Shown: positions 7,502-15,606, numbered from the stretch's first letter. The stretch: DNA of 52,904 nt from Alicycliphilus sp. UBA6560 (GCA_002434305.1 DJJU01000010.1:1-52904), one strand, 5' to 3'. Made by a program: numbers and translations. The notes: generated from the letters alone by a model not told the origin.

Positions 7502-8214
7502 CAGAAGGGCGTGACGTTGTTGAAGGCGCGCGCCAGCCAGCCCACGGCCTGGGCCTCGGCCTGCTCGCCCAGGCCGCGCGAGACCACGCGCACGTTGGCC
7601 ACGTAGCGCGAGTCGATCACGCTCCCGGCGTGCCCGCCGGTGCCGCGGCGCAGGTTGCGCGGGTCGACGATGCCGGAAAAGCGCAGCACATCCACGCTGC
7701 GGTTCACGCCCACCTGCTTCTCGCCGGTGACCACCAGCAGGCCGTTGGGCAGCACCTCCGTGACGACGGTGGTGATGGCGCTCTTGAACTCGTTGTTGCT
7801 AGCGGTGTCGCCCTTGCCTGCGAAAGTGCTGCCGTACTCGGCGCCGATTTTCGAGTGGTCGGCGATCTTGCCGACCAGCTTGGAGGGCAGCAGCGGCAGG
7901 CCGGTGATGCCGCCCTCGGCGCCGGACTTGCGGTCCACGTTGGACTTGCTGTTTTGCTTGGCGTCGATCTTCTCCAGGATCTCGATGGTCACCAGGTCGC
8001 CTACGTAGCGGGCACGCGGGTCCTCGAATCCGGGGCGGTAGCTGGCGGCGTGGAACAGGCTGCCTGAGGCCGGGCCCCGGGCCACGGGTGGCGGCGGCAC
8101 CAGGGGCAGCTGCGTGGGCAGCACGTCCACGGGCGGCGGCGGGTTGACGCTGGCGCAGCCGGTGGCCAGCACGGCCAGCGCGGCGCAGCCGATGAGGCGC
8201 AAAAAGGCGTTCAT
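7501..8214 (-). CDS. flgH: Flagellar L-ring lipoprotein FlgH
   Basis: The 237-residue product has a lipoprotein signal with lipobox LATGC at about residue 20, so it is lipid-anchored in the outer membrane, where FlgH forms the L ring around the rod. Family marks include the segment YVGDLVTIEILEKIDAKQNSKSN, the long conserved middle with FAGKGDTASNNEFKSAI, and the C-terminal GIVDPRNLRRG and YVANVRV. The ATG at 8214 lies 11 bases after the flgG stop. The stop overlaps the start of the next gene. The partner P-ring gene flgI is not in the window. Confidence 0.96.
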   Translation of the reverse strand: MNAFLRLIGCAALAVLATGCASVNPPPPVDVLPTQLPLVPPPPVARGPASGSLFHAASYRPGFEDPRARYVGDLVTIEILEKIDAKQNSKSNVDRKSGAEGGITGLPLLPSKLVGKIADHSKIGAEYGSTFAGKGDTASNNEFKSAITTVVTEVLPNGLLVVTGEKQVGVNRSVDVLRFSGIVDPRNLRRGTGGHAGSVIDSRYVANVRVVSRGLGEQAEAQAVGWLARAFNNVTPF

Positions 8215-8225
8215 GGTGGCGGTCC

Positions 8226-9008
8226 TCACAGTTGCGACAGCTTGGCCAGCATCTGGTCGCTGGTCTGGATGGCCTTGGAGTTCATCTCGTAGGCGCGCTG
8301 GGTCTGGATCATGTTGACCAGCTCCTCGACCACGTTGACGTTGGAGTTCTCCAGGAAGCCCTGCTTGATGATGCCCAGCCCGTTGGTGCCGGGCTCGGCC
8401 TGCTGCGGCGCGCCGGAGGCGGCCGATTCGCGGTACAGGTTCTGCCCTACCGGCTCCAGGCCGGCGGAGTTGACGAAGCTGGACATGGTCAGCTGCCCCA
8501 CCTGCTGCGGTGTGGGGTTGCCGGCCACCGTCACGCTGACCAGGCCGGACTCGCTGATGCTGATGCTCTTGGCGTCCGCCGGCACCGTCACGCCGGGCTG
8601 GATCGGCAGGCCGGCGGATGTGACCACCCGGCCCTGCGAGTCGAGCTTGAACGAGCCGTCGCGGGTGTAGCCGGTGGTGCCGTCGGGCAGCTGCACCTCG
8701 AAGAAGCCGTTGCCGTCGATGGCCACGTCCAGGCTGTTGCCCGACTGCTGCAGGCTGCCCTGGGTGAAGTTGCGGCTGGTGGCCACCACGTTCACGCCCA
8801 GCCCCAGGTGCAGCCCGGTGGGCAACTGGTTTTCCTCGGTGGTCTGGGCGCCGACCTGGCGCAAGTTCTGGTAGATCAGGTCCTGGAAGACGGCGTTGTT
8901 GCGCTTGTAGCCGGTGGTCGAAACGTTGGACAGGTTGTGCGAGATCACGTCCAGCTGGGTCTGCTGGGCGGTCATGCCGGTCTTGGCGATCCACAGTGAA
9001 TTCATCAT
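8226..9008 (-). CDS. flgG: Distal rod protein FlgG
   Basis: The 260-residue protein has the standard FlgG length. The rod/hook N-terminal signature SLWIAKTGMTAQQTQLDVIS with NLSNVSTTGYKR is present, as are the middle FlgG/FlgE domain (VAIDGNGFFEVQLPDGTTGYTRDGSF) and the C-terminal coiled-coil segment ENSNVNVVEELVNMI...AYEMNSKAIQT. It builds the distal rod spanning periplasm and outer membrane after export by the flagellar apparatus. AAGGAA precedes the ATG. It sits between flgF and flgH in the same operon. Confidence 0.97.
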   Translation of the reverse strand: MMNSLWIAKTGMTAQQTQLDVISHNLSNVSTTGYKRNNAVFQDLIYQNLRQVGAQTTEENQLPTGLHLGLGVNVVATSRNFTQGSLQQSGNSLDVAIDGNGFFEVQLPDGTTGYTRDGSFKLDSQGRVVTSAGLPIQPGVTVPADAKSISISESGLVSVTVAGNPTPQQVGQLTMSSFVNSAGLEPVGQNLYRESAASGAPQQAEPGTNGLGIIKQGFLENSNVNVVEELVNMIQTQRAYEMNSKAIQTSDQMLAKLSQL

Positions 9009-9037
9009 GGCGGTATTCCTTCGGGGTAGGGCCGGCG

Positions 9038-9778
9038 TCAGCCGTTGAGGCTGAGCAGCTGGCCGGCGCTCTTGTCATCGCTCTCGGCGGTGGACAGCAG
9101 GCGCATCTGCTGCTCGAACTGGCGGGAGGCGGCGATCATTCCCACCATGCACTCCACTGCGTTCACGTTGGAGCCCTCCAGCACGCCGGCGCTCAGGCGG
9201 GCGTTGGGGTCGGCGGCCATGGGCTCGCCGCTGGCGGTGCGAAACAGGCCGTCGTCGCCGCGCCGGAGCGGGTCTTCGGCGGCCGGCGTTGCGAGTTTTA
9301 GGCGGCCCACGGCCTGCGCCGGCTGGCCGGCCACGCGGGCGCTCACCGTGCCGTCCGCGCCCAGCACCACCTCGGCGCCCTGCGGGATGTCGATGGGCGC
9401 GCCGCCGTCGGACAGCACGGCCAGGCCGGTGCTGGTGACCAGCTGGCCGGCGTTGGTCACCTGAAAGGAACCGGCGCGGGTGTAGCTCTCGGTGCCGTCC
9501 AGGCCCTGCACGGCGAACCAGGCATTGCCGTTCGCCATGGCGTCCAGCGGACGGCCCGTGGTCTGCGCCGGGCCGGGCGTGTCCACGTGGCCGGAGGTGG
9601 CCTCCAGGGCGAACACGCGGGTACTGGCGCCGCTGCCCTGCAGCGGCACCGAGCGGAAGTTGGACATCTCGGCCCGAAAGCCGGTGGTGGAGGCGTTGGC
9701 CAGGTTGTTGGCCAGCACCGCCTGGCGCTGCGCGGCGGCGCTGGCGCCGGTCATGGAGGTGTAGATGATGCGGTCCAT
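9038..9778 (-). CDS. flgF: Proximal rod protein FlgF
   Basis: The 246-residue protein carries the rod signature MDRIIYTSMTGASAAAQRQ with NLANASTTGFRAE at the N-terminus, the mid-domain ANGNAWFAVQGLDGTESYTRAGSF, and the C-terminal EGSNVNAVECMVGMIAASRQFE helix. It is exported and placed in the proximal rod together with FlgB and FlgC. GAAAGGAAAG precedes the ATG. About 170 bases separate it from flgE, occupied by a repeat element, so flgF-G-H may depend on read-through or on an unseen promoter. Confidence 0.96.
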   Translation of the reverse strand: MDRIIYTSMTGASAAAQRQAVLANNLANASTTGFRAEMSNFRSVPLQGSGASTRVFALEATSGHVDTPGPAQTTGRPLDAMANGNAWFAVQGLDGTESYTRAGSFQVTNAGQLVTSTGLAVLSDGGAPIDIPQGAEVVLGADGTVSARVAGQPAQAVGRLKLATPAAEDPLRRGDDGLFRTASGEPMAADPNARLSAGVLEGSNVNAVECMVGMIAASRQFEQQMRLLSTAESDDKSAGQLLSLNG

Positions 9779-9872
9779 GGCGGGGCTTTCCTTTCAGTGA
9801 CCTACTGTGCTGCGGCTGCCCGCGGCATTTGAAGCTGGCGCGCCCGAAGCGCGGGCCGCCGCGCAAGGGCCG

Positions 9873-9950
9873 CCCCGCCGCGCTGGCGGCGTCCCCCCTC
9901 CCGCGCGTAGCGCGAGAGAAGGGGGGAAGCGGCGCAGCCGCTCAGGGGGG
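9873..9950. repeat. Intergenic repeat family 2, copy A (after flgE)
   Basis: The stretch has nested inverted repeats: CCCCCCTCCCGCGCG pairs with CGCGAGAGAAGGGGGG, then GCGGCGCAGCCGC follows. It begins directly at the flgE stop codon. Closely similar copies in the same orientation lie directly after the fliA stop (14809-14886) and the motA stop (23534-23578). It can fold into a strong hairpin, so it may terminate or stabilise transcripts. Confidence 0.8.
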
Positions 9951-11228
9951 TCATCTCAAATTCACCAGGGTCGACATGACCTGGTCCTGCGTCTTGATGG
10001 TCTGGGCGTTGGCCTGGTAGGCGCGCTGGGCGGTCATCATGTTGACCAGCTCGGCCGTCAGGTCGACGTTGGAGTCCTCCAGCGCGCCGGCGCGCAGCGA
10101 GCCGAAGTTGCCGTCCGTGGGCGCGCCGAAGGTGGGCTGGCCCGATTCGTAGGTCTCCACCCAGGTGTTGCCGCCCATGGCCGCCAGGCCCTGGGTGTTG
10201 CGAAAGCTCGCCAGCACAACCTGGCCCTCGGCGCGGGTCACGCCGTTGGAGTAGCGCGTCAGGATGACGCCGTCGTCGCCGATGTTGATGCCCGTGAGCT
10301 GGCCCGAGGTGTAGCCGTCCTGCGTCAGCTCGGAGACGGCGAACTTGGTGCCGAACTGGGTCACGCCATCCAGGCTGATTTCCACGTTATAGGGCGGCAG
10401 GCCGTTGGGGTTGGGCGGGGTGGGGGTAATGGACAGCGGCAGCGTGAAGCCGGTGGCCGGCGGCGTGGCGGCCGGGCCGATGATGTTGCCGCTGTTGTCG
10501 AAGGTGATCTGGCCGATGGGCGTGGCCACCACCGGCGGCACGGCGTTGGGGTCGTCCAGCTCGGTGTACACGTCCCAGGTGTTGGCGCCGTTCTTCTCGA
10601 AGTACAGGTTGACCGGCTTGGCCACGCCCTGGCTGTCGTACACGTTGATCGAGGTGCCGTAGGTCGAGCGCGGCGTGGCCGGCACGGGCGGGGTGGCCGC
10701 GGGGTTGCCGGCGGCGTCGGGCGCGCGCGCATCCAGGTTGAAGGCGGCGGAGATCTTCGTGGTCTGTTTGGCGGGAATGGGCGCCGAGGTCGGGAAGGTG
10801 AGCGGACTGGCGGTGCTGGACGTGCGCACGCCGGTGTCCGGGTCGGTGGGGTAGCCCATGACCTTGGCGCCGCTGTTGGTCACCACGTTGCCGAAGGTGT
10901 CCAGCTTGAACGAGCCGTCGCGGGTATAGCCGCGCGAACCGTCGGGCATCTGCAGCGTGAAGAAGCCATTGCCGTTGATGGCCACGTCCAGGCTGTTGCC
11001 GGTCACCGTCAGGTTGCCCTGGTTGAACTGCTGGGCGATGGCGCCGACCTCCACCCCGATGCCGGAGTTGATGCCCCCGGCGGTGCCGACCGCCGAGGCC
11101 ACCATGGCGGCGAATTCGGTGCGCGAGGACTTGAAGCCCGTGGTGTTGGAGTTGGCGATGTTGTGGCCGATCACGTCGAGGTTCTTGGCCGAGGCGTTCA
11201 GGCCCGACAGGCCTTGCTGGAAACCCAT
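9951..11228 (-). CDS. flgE: Flagellar hook protein FlgE
   Basis: The 425-residue product starts with MGFQQGLSGLNASAKNLDV and NIANSNTTGFKSSRTEF, the hook-family export and polymerisation region. It continues with the FlgE D2-type middle including VAINGNGFFTLQMPDGSRGYTRDGSF, and ends with LEDSNVDLTAELVNMMTAQRAYQANAQ. It forms the flexible hook after FlgD capping. A Pro/Thr-rich insert (about residues 170-300) is the variable surface domain. CAGGAG precedes the ATG. The gene is followed immediately by a family-2 repeat. Confidence 0.97.
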   Translation of the reverse strand: MGFQQGLSGLNASAKNLDVIGHNIANSNTTGFKSSRTEFAAMVASAVGTAGGINSGIGVEVGAIAQQFNQGNLTVTGNSLDVAINGNGFFTLQMPDGSRGYTRDGSFKLDTFGNVVTNSGAKVMGYPTDPDTGVRTSSTASPLTFPTSAPIPAKQTTKISAAFNLDARAPDAAGNPAATPPVPATPRSTYGTSINVYDSQGVAKPVNLYFEKNGANTWDVYTELDDPNAVPPVVATPIGQITFDNSGNIIGPAATPPATGFTLPLSITPTPPNPNGLPPYNVEISLDGVTQFGTKFAVSELTQDGYTSGQLTGINIGDDGVILTRYSNGVTRAEGQVVLASFRNTQGLAAMGGNTWVETYESGQPTFGAPTDGNFGSLRAGALEDSNVDLTAELVNMMTAQRAYQANAQTIKTQDQVMSTLVNLR

Positions 11229-11277
11229 GGTGTGCTCCTGGTGTGCGGTGGGTGTGTCTTGTCGGAAAAGGTGTGCG

Positions 11278-11931
11278 TCAGAGCACGCCGTGGACGTTGG
11301 CGTAGTTGACGACTTCGCCGTTGGCCAGCGTCAGGGTCAGCGCGCCGGAGCTGGAGCCCGTCGCCACCACCTGCGACTGCATGAGCGGCATGCTGGCGAC
11401 GGCGCCCTCCTTGCTGGTAGCGGTGATGCGAAAGCGCAGGTCGGACGCGTTGCCGCTGTATTTGCTGGCGTCCCACTCGAAGTCGTTTCGGCCTTTGTCC
11501 AACGCGCCCATGTCGATGGTGTCGACCACCACGCCGCCGGGCGTGACGACCTCCACCTTGACGTCGGTGGCGGCGCCGCCCAGGACGAAGGCGCCCTTGG
11601 CCTGGCCTTCCTCGTCCACGGCCAGGCGGTCGCCCTCGGTCAGCACCGAGCGGCCGATCATGCTGATGCCCTGGATCTGCTGCATGGTGCTGAACTGCTC
11701 GGCCATGGTCTGCATGGTCAGGTTCAGCGTCTGCAGGCCCGTCACCGTGTTGATCTGCGCCATCTGCGTGGTCATCTGGGCGTTGTCCAGCGGGTTCATC
11801 GGGTCCTGGTTGTTCAGCTGGGCGACCAGCAGCTTCAGGAACCGGTCCTGCATGGCGGCCGGGTCGTTGGCGGCCTGGGCCGAAGCCTCGGTGTTGACGG
11901 TGGCCGTGGTGCCGACTGGATTGAGGATCAT
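11278..11931 (-). CDS. flgD: Hook-capping protein FlgD
   Basis: The 217-residue protein carries the conserved FlgD N-terminal region QDRFLKLLVAQLNNQDPMNPLDNAQMTTQMAQI (about residues 30-65) and a C-terminal Tudor-like/FnIII region with a conserved GxNxFxWD-like segment (GRNDFEWDASKYSG). It caps the growing hook during assembly and is then discarded. The ATG at 11931 follows the flgC stop by two bases. A GTG at 11937 overlapping that stop is an alternative start that would add two residues. The 49-base gap to flgE contains only the flgE leader. Confidence 0.95.
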   Translation of the reverse strand: MILNPVGTTATVNTEASAQAANDPAAMQDRFLKLLVAQLNNQDPMNPLDNAQMTTQMAQINTVTGLQTLNLTMQTMAEQFSTMQQIQGISMIGRSVLTEGDRLAVDEEGQAKGAFVLGGAATDVKVEVVTPGGVVVDTIDMGALDKGRNDFEWDASKYSGNASDLRFRITATSKEGAVASMPLMQSQVVATGSSSGALTLTLANGEVVNYANVHGVL

Positions 11932-11933
11932 GG

Positions 11934-12338
11934 TCACTGTCCCATCTGCAGGGTCTTGAGCAGCAGCGTCTTGGCCGTGTTCATGACCTCGACGTTGTTC
12001 TGGTAGGAGCGCGAGGCGGAGATCATGTTGACCATCTCCTCCACCGCGTTCACGTTGGAATGCGTCACGTAGCCCTCGGCATCGGCCATCGGGTTGGCCG
12101 GGTCGTGCACCCGGCGGCCGGGCACGTCGCTTTCCTGGACGGCGGCCACGCGCACGCCGGCCGAGCTGTCGGCGCCCATCGGGGCAGTCTGGAAGACCAC
12201 CTGGCGCGCCTTGTAGGCCTGGCCGTCCGGGCCGGCCACGGCATCCACGTTGGCCAGGTTGCTGGCGACCACGTTCAGGCGCTGGGACTGCGCACTGATG
12301 GCGCTGCCGGAGACGTTGAAGATGGAGAACATCGACAT
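11934..12338 (-). CDS. flgC: Proximal rod protein FlgC
   Basis: The 134-residue product is standard FlgC length. It begins with MSMFSIFNVSGSAISAQSQR and NLANVDAVAGPDGQAYKARQ, has the typical GVRVAAVQESDVPGRRVHDPANPMAD middle, and ends with the helix HSNVNAVEEMVNMISASRSYQNNVEVMNTAK. It is exported to the proximal rod. A strong AAGGAGG lies 10 bases before the ATG. It sits 15 bases after flgB, so the two are co-translated from one message. Confidence 0.97.
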   Translation of the reverse strand: MSMFSIFNVSGSAISAQSQRLNVVASNLANVDAVAGPDGQAYKARQVVFQTAPMGADSSAGVRVAAVQESDVPGRRVHDPANPMADAEGYVTHSNVNAVEEMVNMISASRSYQNNVEVMNTAKTLLLKTLQMGQ

Positions 12339-12353
12339 GGTGAAACTGCCTCC

Positions 12354-12779
12354 TTACTGCCCCTGGATGGCGCTGAGCATGGTCTTGGAATGGCCGTTGA
12401 TGAAGCGCAGCGTGGCCTCGTAGCGCACGGCGTTGTCCACGAAGGCGGCGCGCTCGCGGTCCATGTCCACGCTGTTGTTGTCCAGGCTGGGCTGCGACTG
12501 CATGGCGTAGCCCAGCGTGCTGGCCTGGCTGCCCAGCTCGCCCACGGCCGGCAGCGGGATGTGGCGCGCATCGCTGGTGCTGTGCTGGCGCAGGCTGCTG
12601 GCGGCGCCGCCCTGCTGCTCGGCCACGGCGCGCATGGCGTCGGAGAACTTGAAGTCCCGCGCCACGTAGCCGGGCGTGTCGGCGTTGGCGATGTTGCTCG
12701 CGATGGTGCGCTGGCGCTCGGAGCGCAGCAGCAGCGCGCTGCCGTGCAGGTCCACTTGGCGGGTCAGCTTGTCGAGCAT
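12354..12779 (-). CDS. flgB: Proximal rod protein FlgB
   Basis: The 141-residue protein has the FlgB signature NIANADTPGYVARDFKF (about residues 30-46) and a C-terminal helix with NNSVDMDRERAAFVDNAVRYEATLRFINGHSK. It is the first gene of the rod/hook operon. A candidate promoter element shared with fliF lies 72-91 bases upstream. FlgB docks on the MS ring/FliE to start the rod. A modest GAGG lies before the ATG. Confidence 0.96.
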   Translation of the reverse strand: MLDKLTRQVDLHGSALLLRSERQRTIASNIANADTPGYVARDFKFSDAMRAVAEQQGGAASSLRQHSTSDARHIPLPAVGELGSQASTLGYAMQSQPSLDNNSVDMDRERAAFVDNAVRYEATLRFINGHSKTMLSAIQGQ

Positions 12780-12850
12780 GGAAAAGGCCTCGGTCGGTGC
12801 GGTGAAATGGGTGGCGGGGAGGGCGGAAAAGGGCGCCTTGGGGCGTGGCC

Positions 12851-12870
12851 CGATTATGGAAATCGCCCCC
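12851..12870 (-). promoter_or_regulatory. Candidate early-class promoter of flgB, motif shared with fliF
   Basis: On the minus strand this reads GGGGGCGATTTCCATAATCG. The segment before fliF (31101-31120, plus) reads GGGGGCGGCTTCCATAATCG, identical at 18 of 20 positions. CATAAT would serve as a -10 hexamer. A further GCGCTTTA lies upstream in both cases. The nature of the activator is not visible. Confidence 0.5.
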
Positions 12871-13014
12871 GTTTCCTAAAGCGCGAAGAACGCAGCGTTT
12901 GGCCCGCTGTTCGCCGCTTTCGCGCGCCGCGCCGCGCCTACAGTGCCAGGCGTGAAAAAGACTTGCCGCCGAGGCCGCCTAGCGATGGTCCCGGCCGGCG
13001 TTTGGAGCCCTGCC

Positions 13015-13755
13015 ATGCCTTCGCCTTCGTTCGTCCGCCCTTTGCCTTTCCTTCGTCCCGCGCTGCTGGCGCTTGCGCTGGCCTGCGCCGGCGCGGCGTG
13101 GTCACAGCAGCAGGCCCCGGCCGAAGACCTGGGCGCGCTGTCGCAGCGCTGGGTGGACGAGGCGCTGCACCAGGTGCAGGCCGGCGGCGCGTTGCCGCTG
13201 CGCATGGAGGTCGAGGTGGGGGCGCTGGACTCGCGCCTGCGCCTGGCGCCCTGCGAGCGGGTCGAGCCCTACCTGCCCACCGGCGCGCGCCTGTGGGGCC
13301 GCACCCGGCTGGGCCTGCGCTGCGTGCAGGGGGCCACGCGCTGGAACGTGTTCCTGCCCATCACCGTGAAGGCCTATGGCCCGGCATGGGTGCTGGCCGG
13401 CAGCGTGGCCGCCGGCGCGACGTTGAGCGAGCAGGACGCCGTGCAGGCCGAGGTGGACTGGGCGGCCGAGCCGGCCGCCGTCCTGGCCAACCCCGAGGCC
13501 TGGGTGGGCCAGACCGCCACGCGCACGCTCAGCCCCGGCCAGCCGTTGCGCCAGGGCATGGTGCGCGCGCCCGAGTTGTTCAAGGCCGGCACACCGGTGC
13601 GGGTGGTGGCGCAGGGCCCGGGCTACGCCGTGACCTCCTCCGGCCAGGCCATGACAGCGGGCGCTGCAGGGCAGAATGTGCGCATACGCATGTCCAATGG
13701 CAAGGTAATCAGTGGAATTGTGTCCGATGATGGAACGGTGCAAGCCACGCTCTAG
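13015..13755 (+). CDS. flgA: P-ring assembly chaperone FlgA
   Basis: The 246-residue product has a signal peptide (about residues 1-30, ending near AAWS) and is periplasmic. The C-terminal SAF domain of FlgA is visible in PAAVLANPEAWVGQTATRTLSPGQPLRQGMVRAPELFKAG and RVVAQGPGYAVTSSGQAMTAGAAGQNVRIRMSNGKVISGIV. FlgA assists polymerisation of FlgI into the P ring, although flgI itself is not in the window. The start at 13015 is chosen because a GGAG precedes it and the signal peptide then begins properly. An upstream in-frame ATG would add 24 atypical residues. It is divergent from flgB. Confidence 0.93.
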   Translation: MPSPSFVRPLPFLRPALLALALACAGAAWSQQQAPAEDLGALSQRWVDEALHQVQAGGALPLRMEVEVGALDSRLRLAPCERVEPYLPTGARLWGRTRLGLRCVQGATRWNVFLPITVKAYGPAWVLAGSVAAGATLSEQDAVQAEVDWAAEPAAVLANPEAWVGQTATRTLSPGQPLRQGMVRAPELFKAGTPVRVVAQGPGYAVTSSGQAMTAGAAGQNVRIRMSNGKVISGIVSDDGTVQATL

Positions 13756-13777
13756 GCACTTTTTGCCCGGTTTGCCC

Positions 13778-13804
13778 TAAAGTTCACGCTCCGCTGGTCG
13801 ATGA
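13778..13804 (+). promoter_or_regulatory. Sigma-28 (FliA) promoter for flgM-flgN
   Basis: TAAAGTTC, an 11-base spacer and GTCGATGA match the flagellar sigma-28 consensus TAAAGTTT-N11-GCCGATAA at 7 of 8 and 6 of 8 positions, with exact spacing. It lies 41 bases before the flgM ATG. This fits late expression of the anti-sigma factor. Confidence 0.88.
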
Positions 13805-13844
13805 ACAGGCCACTGGCCCCATCTGAGGGGTGGTGGAGAGTGTG

Positions 13845-14183
13845 ATGAAAATTACTGGCAACAACCCGGAACTACCCAACGCCCGCTCGGCGCAGGCCGT
13901 GGCTGCTCGCCAGCAGGGCAAGGCCGCCGCGCCCGCACCCGCCGCCGAGGCGGCCGCGCAGGGTGCCCAGCGCGCCGCTGCCGGCGCCGGCGTGCCGGTC
14001 ACGCTGTCCAGCAATGTGCGGGCCGTAGAGCCCGGCCGGCAGTCGGCCGACTTCGATGCCGCCAAGGTCAAGGCCGTGAAGGCCGCCATCGAGAACGGCA
14101 CCTTCCGCGTCGACGCCGAGGCCGTGGCCGACAAGCTGCTGGCCAACGCCTTCGAGACCCTGTCGCGCAGCCAGCAAGGCTGA
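13845..14183 (+). CDS. flgM: Anti-sigma-28 factor FlgM
   Basis: The 112-residue protein starts MKITGNNPELP, has an Ala-rich disordered N-terminal half, then the FlgM sigma-binding region with TLSSNVRAVEPG, DFDAAKVKAVKAAIENGTFRVDAEAVADKLL. FlgM binds FliA until the hook is complete, then is exported. GGAG lies before the ATG. An in-frame GTG at 13830 would only add five residues. The gene follows a strong sigma-28 promoter and is followed 14 bases later by the FlgN-like gene. Confidence 0.94.
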   Translation: MKITGNNPELPNARSAQAVAARQQGKAAAPAPAAEAAAQGAQRAAAGAGVPVTLSSNVRAVEPGRQSADFDAAKVKAVKAAIENGTFRVDAEAVADKLLANAFETLSRSQQG

Positions 14184-14197
14184 CCCTACACTTGCGC

Positions 14198-14536
14198 ATG
14201 GCCGCGCAAGACCCCCTCTCCCCTATTGAAGCGCAGCTGCAGGCATTGCAGGCTGCGCTTTTGTCTTCCGACCCCATCACGCTGGAGCAGGGCGCCCTGG
14301 CCCTGCGCGAGGCCGCAGCCTCGCTGGTGCAGGCACAGCAGGGCCAGACGCTGGACGAGCCTGCGCAAGCCCGCCTGCGCGCCATCGCTGCCCAGCTGGC
14401 CCAGGTGCGTGAGCAGCTGGCACGGGTGCTGGCCCTGTCCGAGCGCCAGGCCGCCTCGCTGCTGCCGCCCGTGGACCCCGTCACTTACGGCCCCACCACG
14501 GCCACGCCCGCGCGCATCTACCGCGCTCCCGGTTGA
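14198..14536 (+). CDS. flgN: FlgN-like chaperone for hook-filament junction proteins
   Basis: The 112-residue, strongly helical protein follows flgM, the usual place of flgN. The sequence is mainly amphipathic helices rich in Ala, Leu and Gln (IEAQLQALQAALLSSD, ALREAAASLVQAQQG, IAAQLAQVREQLARVLALSERQ) and ends with ASLLPPVDPVTYGP, a tail type seen in betaproteobacterial FlgN proteins. It is shorter than enterobacterial FlgN (about 140). FlgN escorts FlgK and FlgL to the export gate, and those genes must lie elsewhere. A TTG at 14192 is an alternative start. Function rests on position and helical pattern. Confidence 0.75.
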   Translation: MAAQDPLSPIEAQLQALQAALLSSDPITLEQGALALREAAASLVQAQQGQTLDEPAQARLRAIAAQLAQVREQLARVLALSERQAASLLPPVDPVTYGPTTATPARIYRAPG

Positions 14537-14540
14537 TTTT

Positions 14541-14610
14541 TTTGCTATTGAATCGAGAGCTGCTAGCGCTTGCCCAGCAAGCGCTGAAGCCCGATTTGGC
14601 CTTAAAAAGG
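14541..14610. repeat. Intergenic palindrome family 1, copy after flgN
   Basis: The copy reads from GCTATTGAATCGAGAGCTGC through TAGCGCTTGCCCAGCAAGCGCT to CCGATTTGGCCTTAAAAAGG. The core GCGCTTgcccaGCAAGCGC is palindromic. It is one of two family-1 copies plus one family-2 copy that fill the 353-base gap 14537-14889 between flgN and fliA, which has no gene. Confidence 0.8.
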
Positions 14611-14676
14611 GAGGGGCCTCAAACGCGCCCCAGCCAGCGGGCGCCGCGGCTGCGCCTACCGCACCAAGTGAATGGT

Positions 14677-14735
14677 GCTATTGATTCAAGAGCTGCCAAC
14701 GCTTACCCAGTAAGCGCCAGAGCCCGATTGGGCCC
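14677..14735. repeat. Intergenic palindrome family 1, second copy before fliA
   Basis: This reads GCTATTGATTCAAGAGCTGC, then CAACGCTTACCCAGTAAGCG, then CCAGAGCCCGATTGGGCC. It lies in direct orientation to the copy 70 bases upstream, giving a tandem arrangement in the gap between convergent flgN and fliA. Confidence 0.8.
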
Positions 14736-14808
14736 AAACCAGGGCAATCCACCAACGCCCCCGCCCACCCAAGCCAGCAGACGCCGTGGATCCGGCTTCG
14801 CCGGTCCA

Positions 14809-14886
14809 GTGGCGTCGTCCCCCTTCCCGAATGGCGCAGCCATTCGAGAGAAGGGGGAAGCCGCGTAAGCGGCGCAGGGGGTTGCC
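14809..14886. repeat. Intergenic repeat family 2, copy B (after fliA)
   Basis: CCCCCTTCCCGAATGGC pairs with GCCATTCGAGAGAAGGGGG, followed by GCCGCGTAAGCGGC. The element ends four bases from the fliA stop and matches copies A and C in layout and orientation. It is a good candidate for the 3' end of the flhB-to-fliA transcript. Confidence 0.8.
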
Positions 14887-14889
14887 CCT

Positions 14890-15606
14890 CTAGTGCCCCC
14901 GCATCTTGGTGCGCAGGCGCGCGATGGCCTGGCTGTGCAGCTGGCACACGCGCGATTCGGTCACGCCCAGCACGGCGGCGATTTCCTTGAGGTTCATGTC
15001 CTGCTCGTAGTACATGCCCATGATGTACTGCTCGCGCTCGGGCAGCGCCTTGATGGCGGCCACCAGCGAGGCGCGCAGGCGCTGGTCGCGCAGCACGGCC
15101 ATGGGGTCGGCGTCCTCGTCGGCGACGTGGCGGTCCAGAAAACCTTCCTCGTCGTCGTCGCCGTGGTGCATGTCCTCCAGGTAGACCAGCTGCGTGCCGC
15201 GCACCTTGCCCAGCAGGCTCTGGTAGTCGGGCAGGCTCATACCGAGCTCCTGGGCGATCTCGGATTCCAGCGGGCTGCGGCCCAGGCGCTGCTCGGCGCG
15301 GCGCAGGGCCTGCTCGATCTCCTTTTGGCTCTTGCGCGAGCTGCGGCTCATCCAGTCGCCGCCGCGCAGCTCGTCGAGCATGGCACCGCGGATGCGCTGG
15401 CTGGCAAAGGTCTCGAACTGCACGCCCTGCGCGACCTCGTAGCGCGACAGCGCGTCGGTCAGGCCGATCATGCCGACCTGGATCAGGTCGTCCAGCTCCA
15501 CGTTGGGCGGGAGCTTGGCGATCATGTGGTGGGCGATGCGGCGCACCAGCGGCAGGTGCTGGGCGAGCAGTGCATCGCGGTCGAGCTGGCCTTTCGCGGT
15601 GTACAT
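14890..15606 (-). CDS. fliA: Flagellar sigma factor FliA (sigma-28)
   Basis: The 238-residue protein is of standard length. Region 2 is visible in LPLVRRIAHHMIAKLP, DDLIQVGMIGLTDALSRYE and FETFASQRIRGAMLDELRGGDW; region 3 in REQ-flanked helices around IAQELGMSLPDYQSLL; region 4 in LPEREQYIMGMYYEQDMNLKEIAAVLGVTESRVCQLHSQAIARLR, with the -35-contacting helix. It directs transcription of late flagellar and chemotaxis genes, and matching promoters are seen before flgM and fliC2. It is the last gene of the flhB-flhA-flhF-flhG run, 8 bases after flhG. The start ATG lies at MYTAKGQLDRDALL. Confidence 0.97.
   Translation of the reverse strand: MYTAKGQLDRDALLAQHLPLVRRIAHHMIAKLPPNVELDDLIQVGMIGLTDALSRYEVAQGVQFETFASQRIRGAMLDELRGGDWMSRSSRKSQKEIEQALRRAEQRLGRSPLESEIAQELGMSLPDYQSLLGKVRGTQLVYLEDMHHGDDDEEGFLDRHVADEDADPMAVLRDQRLRASLVAAIKALPEREQYIMGMYYEQDMNLKEIAAVLGVTESRVCQLHSQAIARLRTKMRGH

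Noticed and set aside
14537..14889. A small gene in the gap between flgN and fliA
   Set aside because: Short open frames there read through tandem palindromic repeats that occur elsewhere in the window outside genes, so they are not coding.
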